Source: an uncultured Eubacteriales bacterium (lineage in GTDB: Bacteria > Bacillota_A > Clostridia > Peptostreptococcales > Anaerovoracaceae). Taken from it: DNA of 5,085 bases. The stretch spans positions 1-5,085 of the forward strand of contig CACYHM010000087.1 of assembly GCA_902774195.1 (NCBI GenBank). The letters run 5' to 3'. Positions within the stretch are counted from its first letter, which is position 1. Each line of letters begins with the position of its first letter. This document shows positions 1 to 5,085 of this stretch, one piece after another. The position numbers were made by a program, and so were the translations under genes. Below the pieces are notes generated by a model, which did not search any database, had not been told where the DNA came from, and saw only the letters and a list, made by a program, of their open reading frames with translations.

Positions 1-779
1 TCAGGCGCCTTGCCGTGCCAGCCGGCCTGGTCTTCCATGAAGCTTACGCCCTTGCCCTTGGTCGTTTTCATGATTATCGCGGTCGGGACGTCCTTTGTAT
101 GTCTGGCTTTGTTCATGGCAGCCTCGATCTGGTCGAAGTCGTGTCCGTCGATCTCTATCACATTGAGACCGAAGGCTTTGAACTTTTCAGGGATAGGATA
201 CGGATCGATGACGTCCGCTATCCTTCCGTCGATCTGCAGGTCGTTGTTGTCCACTACGACGCAAAGATTGTCGAGTCCGTAGTGATGCGCGAACATCATG
301 GCCTCCCATACCTGGCCTTCTTCGATCTCGCCGTCTCCGAGCAGAGTATATACCCTGAGGTCCTTCCCCTGCTTTTTGGCCGCAAGAGCCATTCCGGCAG
401 CAGCCGAAACTCCCTGGCCGAGCGATCCGGTCGACATGTCGACTCCCGGAGTCTCGTTCATGTTAGGATGCCCCTGCAGGCGGCTTCCGATCTTTCTCAG
501 AGTCTTCAGCTCCTCGACCGGGAAGAAACCCCTGTTGGCCAGGACCGAGTAAAGTCCCGGCGCGGTATGCCCTTTGGACAGAACGAATCTGTCTCTGTCC
601 GCCTTCTTCGGTTCCTTCGGATCGACCTTCATTTCTCTGAAATACAGATACGTGAACATCTCCGCGGCAGAAAGGCTCCCGCCCGGATGGCCTGAATTGG
701 CGGCATGGGTGGCCTCGATGATACCCATCCTCACCTTGCAGGCGGTCTTCATCAATTCTTTCTTTTCAGCTCCTGTCAT
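1..779 (-). CDS. tkt: Transketolase N-terminal subunit (split type), 3' end cut by window
   Basis: Thiamine-diphosphate-binding half of a split transketolase, a cytoplasmic enzyme that moves two-carbon ketol units between sugar phosphates in the non-oxidative pentose phosphate pathway. The 259 visible residues show the family signatures in order: NSGHPGG at 28-34, with His31 among the substrate/cofactor histidines; SKGH at 68-71; QGHPN at 102-106; and the TPP/metal motif from GDGE at 148-151 to the Asn pair at 178-179. The frame runs off the left edge just after WHGKAP, so only the last one or two dozen residues of a roughly 270-285 residue subunit should be missing. The ATG at 779 follows AAGGAGAGGGCT and lies 18 bases after the ptsI stop, so the two genes are probably co-transcribed. 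The C-terminal (pyrimidine-binding) subunit should follow beyond the window. A single-chain transketolase is less likely, because the WHGKAP ending is typical of the split form, but the cut edge does not exclude it. Confidence 0.93.
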   Translation of the reverse strand, partial: MTGAEKKELMKTACKVRMGIIEATHAANSGHPGGSLSAAEMFTYLYFREMKVDPKEPKKADRDRFVLSKGHTAPGLYSVLANRGFFPVEELKTLRKIGSRLQGHPNMNETPGVDMSTGSLGQGVSAAAGMALAAKKQGKDLRVYTLLGDGEIEEGQVWEAMMFAHHYGLDNLCVVVDNNDLQIDGRIADVIDPYPIPEKFKAFGLNVIEIDGHDFDQIEAAMNKARHTKDVPTAIIMKTTKGKGVSFMEDQAGWHGKAP

Positions 780-797
780 AGCCCTCTCCTTCGCTTA

Positions 798-2504
798 TCA
801 TTCCTTGGCAGCAGCCTTGAGCGCTGCCATGATCTCTTTTATATTATCCATCGCCATAACTTTTTCTGCAAGTGCATCCGCTTCGGCCTTTGACCATTTC
901 GAAATGATACAGCGGGATGTGAGCACGAGCACCGGATTGACGCTGTACTCGTCAAGTCCGAACGAGATAAGCAGAGGTATCATGAGCGGATCAGCAGCCG
1001 CTTCTCCGCACATTCCTACAGGAATGCCCGCTTTCTTTCCGCATTCGATGATCGTCTTTATCGCGCGCAGCACTGCAGGCTGGAACGCCGAATAGAGATA
1101 TGCCACCTTCGCATTGCCTCTGTCCACCGCCATGGTGTAGCCGGTAAGGTCATTGGTGCCGATCGAGAAGAAGTCGGCCTCCTTTGCAAGAAGGTCGGCG
1201 ATCATGGTGGAAGCGGCTGTTTCCATCATGCATCCCACTTCTATGTTTTCGTCAAAGTCGATGCCCTCTTTGCGAAGGTCTTCCTTGATCTCTTCAACCA
1301 GCTTTTTGACGCTTCTTACCTCATCGACCGTGGTGACAAGCGGCACCATGATCTTTGCGCTTCCGAAAGCGCTTGCTCTTACGATGGCGCGCAGCTGCGT
1401 TTTATACATGTCCGGATTTGCCAGACAGTACCTTACAGCCCTGAACCCGAGGAACGGATTCTCTTCCTTTTCGAAATCCATGTACGGGATGTCCTTGTCG
1501 CCGCCGATATCGAGCGTACGAATGATGACGGTCTTTCCCTCCATGGTCTCGACCGCTTCCTTATACGCCTCGAACTGCTCATCTTCCGTCGGAAGATGCG
1601 TGTTGTCCATGAACAGGAACTCGGAGCGGAAGAGTCCGACTCCTTCCCCGTCGCATTCCATGGCCTTTCTGGCGTCCTTCGGAGTTCCGATGTTGCAGTA
1701 GACCTCGAGCTTGTCGCCGTCAGCAGTCAGAGTTTCCTTTCCTTTGAACTTTTTGAGCTCGCCTTTTTTCTTTATGAAATCCTCGCGTTTCTGGATGTAT
1801 TTCGCAAGGATATCTCCGTCCGGATTGATGAAGACCTCTCCTTCAGTCCCGTCGATGACGGCTATGTCCTTGTCATCTACCGCGTCTACGATCCCCGGGA
1901 CCGAAAGCACGGCAGGGATCTCAAGCGCTCTTGCGAGTATGGCCGAGTGGGAAGTAGGGCCGCCCACTTCGGTGATGATGCCCGAAACGTTTTCCTTTAC
2001 TATCTGGGAAGTCATCGAAGGAGTAAGGTCCTTGCACACGAGCACCGTGCCCTGCGCCACCTTGCTTATGTCGATGTCCTTTATACCCAGAAGCTTTTTG
2101 AGGATGCAAACCTTTACATCCATTATATCTGCAGCCCTCTGGCGCATCATCTCGTCCTCCATGGCCGAGAACATGCCGTGGAACATGTCGCATACAGCCG
2201 TCAGCGCGGATTCCGCGCACTGGCCTCCGTCGATCATGTTGAACATCTCTCCCGACATCGCCGGGTCCTGGATCATGACAGCATGACCCATGAGTATGTC
2301 AGCTTCCTGAGGGCCTATATTCTCTCTTACGTCATCGGCCATGGCATATGTTTCTTCGATAAACTCGTCCATGGCTTTCCGGAACCGGTCTTTTTCTGCC
2401 TCTGTGTCTTCGATCAGTTTTGCCTCAAAAGAAAGATCCTGTTCGATAATGCGGCAAATGCTTCCGATACCGATTCCCCGTGATGCAGCGATTCCATTAT
2501 ACAT
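798..2504 (-). CDS. ptsI: PTS Enzyme I (phosphoenolpyruvate-protein phosphotransferase)
   Basis: Soluble first enzyme of the PTS; it autophosphorylates from PEP and passes the phosphate to HPr. At 568 residues it is full length for the family (about 570-575). Seen in order: an N-terminal segment with GIAASRGIGIG at 4-14; the helical HPr-binding insert at about 30-145; the phosphohistidine signature GGPTSHSAILAR at 181-192 with His186; and the PEP-binding TIM barrel with FRSEF (Arg293), RTLDIGGDK (Arg329) and SIGTNDL (447-453). MCGE at 498-501 carries the catalytic Cys499. The start ATG has GGAGG seven bases upstream. Oddities: the usual ASPGI is ASRGI; the usual NDLTQYT is NDLTGYT (Gly455); and the dimer-region C-terminus reads GLDEYSVNPVLVL instead of the common GLDEFSMS type. 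All essential catalytic residues I can place are present, so activity is expected. It follows ptsH after 68 bases and precedes transketolase by 18. Confidence 0.97.
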   Translation of the reverse strand: MYNGIAASRGIGIGSICRIIEQDLSFEAKLIEDTEAEKDRFRKAMDEFIEETYAMADDVRENIGPQEADILMGHAVMIQDPAMSGEMFNMIDGGQCAESALTAVCDMFHGMFSAMEDEMMRQRAADIMDVKVCILKKLLGIKDIDISKVAQGTVLVCKDLTPSMTSQIVKENVSGIITEVGGPTSHSAILARALEIPAVLSVPGIVDAVDDKDIAVIDGTEGEVFINPDGDILAKYIQKREDFIKKKGELKKFKGKETLTADGDKLEVYCNIGTPKDARKAMECDGEGVGLFRSEFLFMDNTHLPTEDEQFEAYKEAVETMEGKTVIIRTLDIGGDKDIPYMDFEKEENPFLGFRAVRYCLANPDMYKTQLRAIVRASAFGSAKIMVPLVTTVDEVRSVKKLVEEIKEDLRKEGIDFDENIEVGCMMETAASTMIADLLAKEADFFSIGTNDLTGYTMAVDRGNAKVAYLYSAFQPAVLRAIKTIIECGKKAGIPVGMCGEAAADPLMIPLLISFGLDEYSVNPVLVLTSRCIISKWSKAEADALAEKVMAMDNIKEIMAALKAAAKE

Positions 2505-2529
2505 ATCCGTTCCTCCGTTAAGAAATGCC

Positions 2530-2551
2530 CCCCTGCATGAAAATGCAGGGG
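2530..2551 (-). promoter_or_regulatory. Perfect 9-bp stem-loop between ptsH and ptsI
   Basis: The arms 2530-2538 and 2543-2551 are perfectly complementary (CCCCTGCAT / ATGCAGGGG) around a four-base loop. In the minus-strand mRNA the stem ends 13 bases before the GGAGGA ribosome-binding site of ptsI. No run of U follows the stem (the next bases are GGCAUUUC), so it does not look like a standard intrinsic terminator. Inference: it may be an mRNA processing or stability element, or a partial attenuator that sets the HPr to Enzyme I ratio. Confidence 0.6.
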
Positions 2552-2572
2552 AGCACAGAATTGTGATCTTGA

Positions 2573-2836
2573 TTATTCACCCATGCCGGACTCGATGAAT
2601 TCAGCGAGCTCAGCAAGCGCTTTTTCTTCATCAGGACCGTCGCAAACGAGCTCGATCTCCGATTTATGCTTGATGCAGGCCGTCATAAGCAGCATGACAC
2701 TCTTGCAGTCAAAGTCTTTTCCGTTGAATTTTACCGTTACTTTGCTCTGGTAATCCGCAGCCATCTTGGCAAGGCGGCTGGCCGGACGCATATGCATGCC
2801 CAGAGGGTCTTCAATGATGATTTTCTTTGATACCAT
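2573..2836 (-). CDS. ptsH: HPr, histidine-containing phosphocarrier protein
   Basis: Small cytoplasmic phosphocarrier that takes phosphate from Enzyme I and gives it to sugar-specific IIA proteins. At 87 residues it has the usual HPr length. The active-site histidine is His15 within GMHMRPAS (13-20), followed by the conserved Arg17-Pro18. The regulatory serine lies in KSVM, at Ser46, as in Gram-positive HPr proteins that are phosphorylated by HPr kinase. The C-terminus, IESGMGE, is typical of Firmicutes HPr. The start ATG follows AAGGAG with a six-base spacer. Two features are unusual: residue 16 is Met, where Ala or Thr is normal next to the active histidine, and the stretch after Ser46 (LLMTACIKHKS) differs from the common MGVLSLG pattern. 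It lies between srlE (92 bases upstream) and ptsI. The Crh paralogue is excluded because His15 is present. Confidence 0.96.
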   Translation of the reverse strand: MVSKKIIIEDPLGMHMRPASRLAKMAADYQSKVTVKFNGKDFDCKSVMLLMTACIKHKSEIELVCDGPDEEKALAELAEFIESGMGE

Positions 2837-2880
2837 TGCATACTCCTTGTATCTTTTCCGGGGTCTTGTTTAAATGAACG

Positions 2881-2912
2881 CCCACAGCGCCGGATCAGAC
2901 CGGCACTGTGAG
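2881..2912 (-). promoter_or_regulatory. Strand-specific stem-loop between srlE and ptsH
   Basis: The arms 2883-2893 and 2900-2910 pair over 11 positions around a six-base loop (2894-2899). Ten pairs are Watson-Crick. The eleventh is C opposite A on the plus strand but becomes a G-U wobble in minus-strand RNA. One further G-U and one C-G pair extend the stem to 2881-2912. Full pairing therefore exists only in RNA made in the direction of the genes, which argues for an RNA function. The bases after it (CGUUCAUUUAAACAAG) are a poor U tract, so it is at best a weak terminator. It starts about nine bases after the TATAAT at 2926-2921, so it would form the 5' end of any transcript from that box. 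Confidence 0.6.
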
Positions 2913-2920
2913 ATCATTCC

Positions 2921-2949
2921 ATTATAGATTAGTACATACCGATGCTGAA
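2921..2949 (-). promoter_or_regulatory. Candidate internal promoter for ptsH-ptsI
   Basis: On the minus strand a perfect TATAAT lies at 2926-2921, just after the srlE stop codon. The hexamer 17 bases upstream (TTCAGC at 2949-2944, within srlE) matches TTGACA at only three of six positions, and there is no TG-extended -10. A start near 2914 would give a leader of about 78 bases beginning with the 2912-2881 hairpin. This would let ptsHI be expressed without the polyol transporter genes. The strong -10 and its position support it; the weak -35 leaves it tentative. Confidence 0.4.
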
Positions 2950-3930
2950 TGCAAATGCGATAAGTACTGACAGCGGGCCTGTTACGATACGCGAGAACAG
3001 AACTGCCGGAACACCGTATTCGATGGTCTCAGGCTCTGCCTCTCCGAGGGACAGACCTACAGGGATGAAGTCGCATCCTACCTGACCGTCGATAGCGAAC
3101 AGAGCCGGAAGCGCATACTGTGCAGGGATGGCACCCATAGCAAACTGCGAACCGAGCAGTGTACCGACGATCTGTGCGATTACGGCACCAGGTCCGAGGA
3201 TCGGTGACAGGAACGGCAGTGAGCAGATGAAGCAGATCACCAGCATTCCAGGGAGTGTTCCGCACAGAGGAGCGATAGTCTTGGCAATAACGTTACCGAG
3301 TCCGCTGGCGCTGATGATACCGAGGATGGTACTTGTGAACGCCATGAACGGCAGGATGTTCTTGATCACCATGTCGATGGTGTCACGGCCCGCCTGGAAG
3401 AACTGGCCTACTACGTAGCCGACGCCCTTACCGAGACGTACGACGAATCCCTGCTTTTTGCCTTCGTTGGCAGCAGCGACCTCAGCCTTGGCCTCATCCT
3501 TTGTCTTAGGGCCCTTGTCCGCAGCCGGCTTGGCAGCAGCGGCAGCAGCTTCCTTAGGAGCATCGCCGAGAACTTCGATATCTTTTTCCTTTACAGCCGA
3601 GCAGTATATCTCAGGTGTGATGAACTGAGCGAGAGGGCCGGACTGTCCTACAGGCATCAGGTTTACTGTGAAAATGCCCTTCTTAGGATAGACGCCGCAT
3701 CTTGCTGTTCCGCCGCAGTCAACGACTGCCACCATGATCTCTTCGTCAGGGAGAGTAGTTTTCCATCCGTCAACAGCAACTCCGCCGGACATGTCGGCGA
3801 TAGCCTGTGCTACAGGGTGGATCCCGCCGCCTGTCACGCTGAGTACAGTGTGGCAAGTTTCGGTAGGTGTTACCGTGAGAGGGCCTCCCCAGCCGCCGTC
3901 TCCGGCTTTGATCTTGATAGTCTTATACAT
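2929..3930 (-). CDS. srlE: PTS glucitol/sorbitol-type IIB-IIC subunit
   Basis: Membrane subunit of a glucitol-family PTS permease; its IIB domain carries phosphate on a cysteine and gives it to the polyol during import. The 333 residues align by recall with E. coli SrlE (about 319). The IIB domain (about 1-123) has GDGGWGGP at 10-17 and the phosphocysteine motif DCGGTARCGVYPK at 71-83, with Cys72 the expected site. A long Ala/Lys-rich hinge spans about 124-160. The membrane domain has FQAGRDTID (178-186), ILPFMAF, SPILGPGAVIAQ (242-253) and CDFIPVGLSL (286-295), with hydrophobic segments to the end at Tyr333. The ATG at 3930 is chosen because AGGAGG (3943-3938) sits seven bases before it; an in-frame GTG at 3948 would overlap that site and the srlA stop. 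The gene follows srlA by 17 bases. The substrate could be sorbitol or another polyol. Confidence 0.95.
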   Translation of the reverse strand: MYKTIKIKAGDGGWGGPLTVTPTETCHTVLSVTGGGIHPVAQAIADMSGGVAVDGWKTTLPDEEIMVAVVDCGGTARCGVYPKKGIFTVNLMPVGQSGPLAQFITPEIYCSAVKEKDIEVLGDAPKEAAAAAAKPAADKGPKTKDEAKAEVAAANEGKKQGFVVRLGKGVGYVVGQFFQAGRDTIDMVIKNILPFMAFTSTILGIISASGLGNVIAKTIAPLCGTLPGMLVICFICSLPFLSPILGPGAVIAQIVGTLLGSQFAMGAIPAQYALPALFAIDGQVGCDFIPVGLSLGEAEPETIEYGVPAVLFSRIVTGPLSVLIAFAFSIGMY

Positions 3931-3937
3931 CTTTGTT

Positions 3938-3943
3938 CCTCCT
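3938..3943 (-). promoter_or_regulatory. Ribosome-binding site that decides the srlE start
   Basis: AGGAGG on the minus strand is spaced seven bases from the ATG at 3930. The alternative in-frame GTG codon at 3948 lies upstream of this site and would place it inside the coding region, so the shorter reading, beginning MYKTIKIKAG, is preferred. Confidence 0.85.
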
Positions 3944-3947
3944 CTCA

Positions 3948-4463
3948 CTACTTGTCCCTGGTCATGAACGCGTAGATCCTCTCAGTGAGAAGGCCCCTGA
4001 TAAGGATGACGATCAGACCGACGATGAAGTAACGAACAGCGAGCCCGCCTGTGCTGAGCCCTGCCTCCTGCAGACCTGTCGCGATCCCAAGGAATACGAA
4101 CAGTTCGCCTGCATTAGCGTGAGGGAAGAGTCCCGTGATAGGGTGTACAAAGCTTACTGTAGCATCGTAGTATGCAGGTTTGTACTTCTCATCAACGAAA
4201 CGTCCGAATGTGTAGCACATCGGGTTTCCGAGGAAGAACACCGCCATGAGTGGCAGCAGTGTATATCTGAGCACTGCGAATTTGGTGATCTTCTTAGCGA
4301 AAGCTTCTACCTTTTCAGTACCGACCAGCTTGATGATGGAGTTTACGAATGTCATCAGGCATACGACCATAGGAATGATGCCCGTGACCCAACCCGCAAA
4401 GGTCTCGCCGCCGGCAGTGAACAGTGACATGAAGCCCTCTGCCAGTTTTGTGATAAATGCCAT
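3948..4463 (-). CDS. srlA: PTS glucitol/sorbitol-type IIC2 subunit
   Basis: Integral membrane partner of SrlE; in this family the IIC channel is split between SrlA and the C-terminal half of SrlE. The 171 residues compare with about 187 in E. coli, the difference being a shorter C-terminal tail. Family landmarks are GGETFAGWVTGIIP (18-31), LGNPM (78-82), GRFVDEKYKPAYY (87-99), and the block from GLFPHANAGE to LFVFLGIATGL (111-131). Four hydrophobic spans are visible, at about 22-47, 64-80, 118-135 and 140-158. A short loop and the charged tail MTRDK end the protein. The ATG is preceded by AGGAGG with a six-base spacer. It starts 128 bases after gutM, and srlE follows 17 bases after its stop, so srlA and srlE should be translated from one message in equal amounts. 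Confidence 0.95.
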   Translation of the reverse strand: MAFITKLAEGFMSLFTAGGETFAGWVTGIIPMVVCLMTFVNSIIKLVGTEKVEAFAKKITKFAVLRYTLLPLMAVFFLGNPMCYTFGRFVDEKYKPAYYDATVSFVHPITGLFPHANAGELFVFLGIATGLQEAGLSTGGLAVRYFIVGLIVILIRGLLTERIYAFMTRDK

Positions 4464-4591
4464 GTTTTTCCTCCTGTTTGCAACTTAGAATAACGTACCT
4501 CTGTCTCCATATACCATGGATATATTATTATATGAAACACCGGTGAAAGGCTGTAAATGCCCCGGCAGCCTGATCCCGGCGATGCATATCG
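4464..4591. other. 128-base non-coding gap between gutM and srlA
   Basis: No credible gene is seen here. The srlA-proximal part holds the AGGAGG ribosome-binding site of srlA and an A/T-rich tract with the promoter-like pair. The gutM-proximal part is G/C rich, with a twice-repeated GCCGGG and only a weak 5-bp stem (GGCTG/CAGCC, 12-base loop). That stem is not convincing as a terminator for gutM. No match to a catabolite-responsive element was recognised by eye. Confidence 0.6.
4527..4557 (-). promoter_or_regulatory. Candidate promoter in the gutM-srlA gap
   Basis: On the minus strand TTTACA (4557-4552, five of six to TTGACA) and a perfect TATAAT (4532-4527) are separated by 19 bases, longer than the preferred 17. 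The area around the -10 is very A/T rich compared with the neighbouring genes. A start near 4520 would leave a leader of about 57 bases before srlA. The 8-base palindrome CACCGGTG lies in the spacer and could be an operator. An imperfect inverted repeat (TCCAT / ATGGA) covers the expected start point. This is the most likely entry point for separate transcription of srlAE. Confidence 0.4.
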
Positions 4592-5065
4592 TTATCTGAG
4601 TTTCTTCCCTGCCTTGCCTCTTTTGGTTTCCATGAAAGCCTCCTGCTCTCTGGTCAGTTCTCTGCCTGTCAGCCGGACCTCGAGCGCTTCGAAAGCTCTG
4701 AAGTATCCCTGGAAGCGTTTCCACTCTTTTTTATCTAGTCCCTCCCCGATGTCGAGGAAGGTGTATATGCTGCTCCCCACCAGAGGATGCCCCATGAAGG
4801 TCTCTTTCTTATGGAAGCGGGACAGCACGCCTATGCCGTCCAGGACCTCGCATCCCGTGATGATGCCGTTGTTATCGCAGGCAACTATCGCAACATGTCC
4901 GTTCAGCACCTTTCCGCGCCTCTGCCCCATTCCTACGTTTCCCAGCTGACGCATTCTGCGGACTGCTTTTCTGTAGTCCTGTATCTGCAGGTAACCGCCT
5001 ATTGACTGCATTATGAGCAAAAGCAGCAGTATCAGGAGCGCGACGGATATTCCGCTGAGTTTCAT
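4592..5065 (-). CDS. gutM: GutM/SrlM-family glucitol operon regulator, membrane-anchored
   Basis: Member of the GutM family, named for the E. coli glucitol operon activator; how the Firmicutes members act is less clear. The 157 residues begin with a single hydrophobic segment at about 5-23 (a run of Leu and Ile), then GGYLQIQDYRKAVRRM (23-38) and GNVGMGQRRGK (42-52). A beta-rich core follows, with HVAIVACDNNGIITGCEVLDG (57-77). The GG-QI start, the G-VG-G motif and the VAI-D core match the pattern I recall from E. coli GutM (about 119 residues). Here about 40 extra residues form a charged, probably helical C-terminus ending in a basic tail (KRGKAGKKLR). The single anchor suggests the rest faces the cytoplasm because of the basic residues after it, which is an inference. 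The start ATG follows GGAGGG with a five-base spacer. Position just upstream of srlA-srlE supports the call. Confidence 0.85.
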   Translation of the reverse strand: MKLSGISVALLILLLLLIMQSIGGYLQIQDYRKAVRRMRQLGNVGMGQRRGKVLNGHVAIVACDNNGIITGCEVLDGIGVLSRFHKKETFMGHPLVGSSIYTFLDIGEGLDKKEWKRFQGYFRAFEALEVRLTGRELTREQEAFMETKRGKAGKKLR

Positions 5066-5070
5066 CTGAT

Positions 5071-5076
5071 CCCTCC
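5071..5076 (-). promoter_or_regulatory. Ribosome-binding site of gutM
   Basis: GGAGGG on the minus strand lies five bases before the ATG at 5065 and supports that start. The remaining bases to the right edge are too few to show whether a promoter or another gene lies upstream. Confidence 0.75.
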
Positions 5077-5085
5077 GGTACGATA

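Noticed and set aside
15..695. Long plus-strand open frame opposite transketolase (226 codons)
   Set aside because: Antisense shadow of a gene with unambiguous transketolase motifs; no recognisable domain.
1596..2483. Long plus-strand open frame opposite ptsI (295 codons)
   Set aside because: It is fully antisense to a clear ptsI, its protein resembles no family and is rich in His/Arg/Ser typical of shadow frames, and no ribosome-binding site of note precedes it.
2530..2551. Intrinsic terminator between ptsH and ptsI
   Set aside because: The stem is good but is followed by GGCAUUUC without a U run; kept only as a regulatory or processing hairpin.
2906..2925. CRP-like half site TGTGA near the ptsH upstream region
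   Set aside because: The second half (TCACA) is absent at the right spacing, and a CRP mechanism is not expected in a Firmicute.
3931..3948. Upstream GTG start for srlE
   Set aside because: The ribosome-binding site lies inside this extension, and the family N-terminus matches the ATG at 3930.
3933..4427. Plus-strand open frame of 164 codons opposite srlA
   Set aside because: Antisense to srlA, which carries all the family landmarks; composition is atypical for a real protein.
4536..4580. Possible intrinsic terminator after gutM (GGCTG/CAGCC then TTT)
   Set aside because: The stem is only five pairs with a 12-base loop, and the U tract is three bases long.

Overview
The window reads as one polyol-PTS and sugar-phosphate locus from a bacterium, most likely a Firmicute of the Clostridia type. 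This lineage call is an inference from four things. The Shine-Dalgarno sequences are strong (AGGAGG type). HPr keeps a Ser46 regulatory site. The transketolase has the split, N-terminal-subunit form. The base composition is balanced, at roughly half G+C by eye. No rRNA, tRNA, CRISPR array or insertion sequence is visible. All six genes lie on the minus strand, so transcription runs from the right edge (5085) to the left edge (1).

In transcription order: gutM (5065-4592) encodes a membrane-anchored GutM/SrlM-family protein of the glucitol operon. A 128-base gap follows, with a candidate promoter. srlA (4463-3948) is the glucitol/sorbitol PTS IIC2 membrane subunit. srlE (3930-2929) is the IIB-IIC subunit. 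A gap follows with a TATAAT box and a stem that pairs fully only in the minus-strand RNA. ptsH (2836-2573) is HPr. A 68-base gap follows with a perfect 9-bp hairpin. ptsI (2504-798) is Enzyme I. Eighteen bases later comes the N-terminal subunit of a split transketolase (779 to the left edge), which is cut by the window after 259 codons.

Together they make an almost complete route. Enzyme I takes phosphate from PEP and passes it to HPr. A glucitol-type IIA would hand it to the IIB cysteine of SrlE, and SrlA plus the SrlE IIC half would import and phosphorylate a hexitol or similar polyol. The transketolase suggests the product feeds the non-oxidative pentose phosphate pathway. Missing from the window are the IIA component (srlB), a sorbitol-6-phosphate dehydrogenase, a repressor, the transketolase C-terminal subunit and HPr kinase.

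The most notable points are three. The general PTS proteins ptsH and ptsI sit inside a sugar-specific operon. Both carry substitutions at positions that are nearly invariant in their families (HPr Met16; EI Gly455 where Gln is expected, plus a divergent C-terminus). The intergenic gaps hold strand-specific hairpins and promoter-like elements that could uncouple ptsHI from the transporter genes. I see no wholly novel system; the candidate novelty is a dedicated, co-diverged EI/HPr pair for a polyol PTS.
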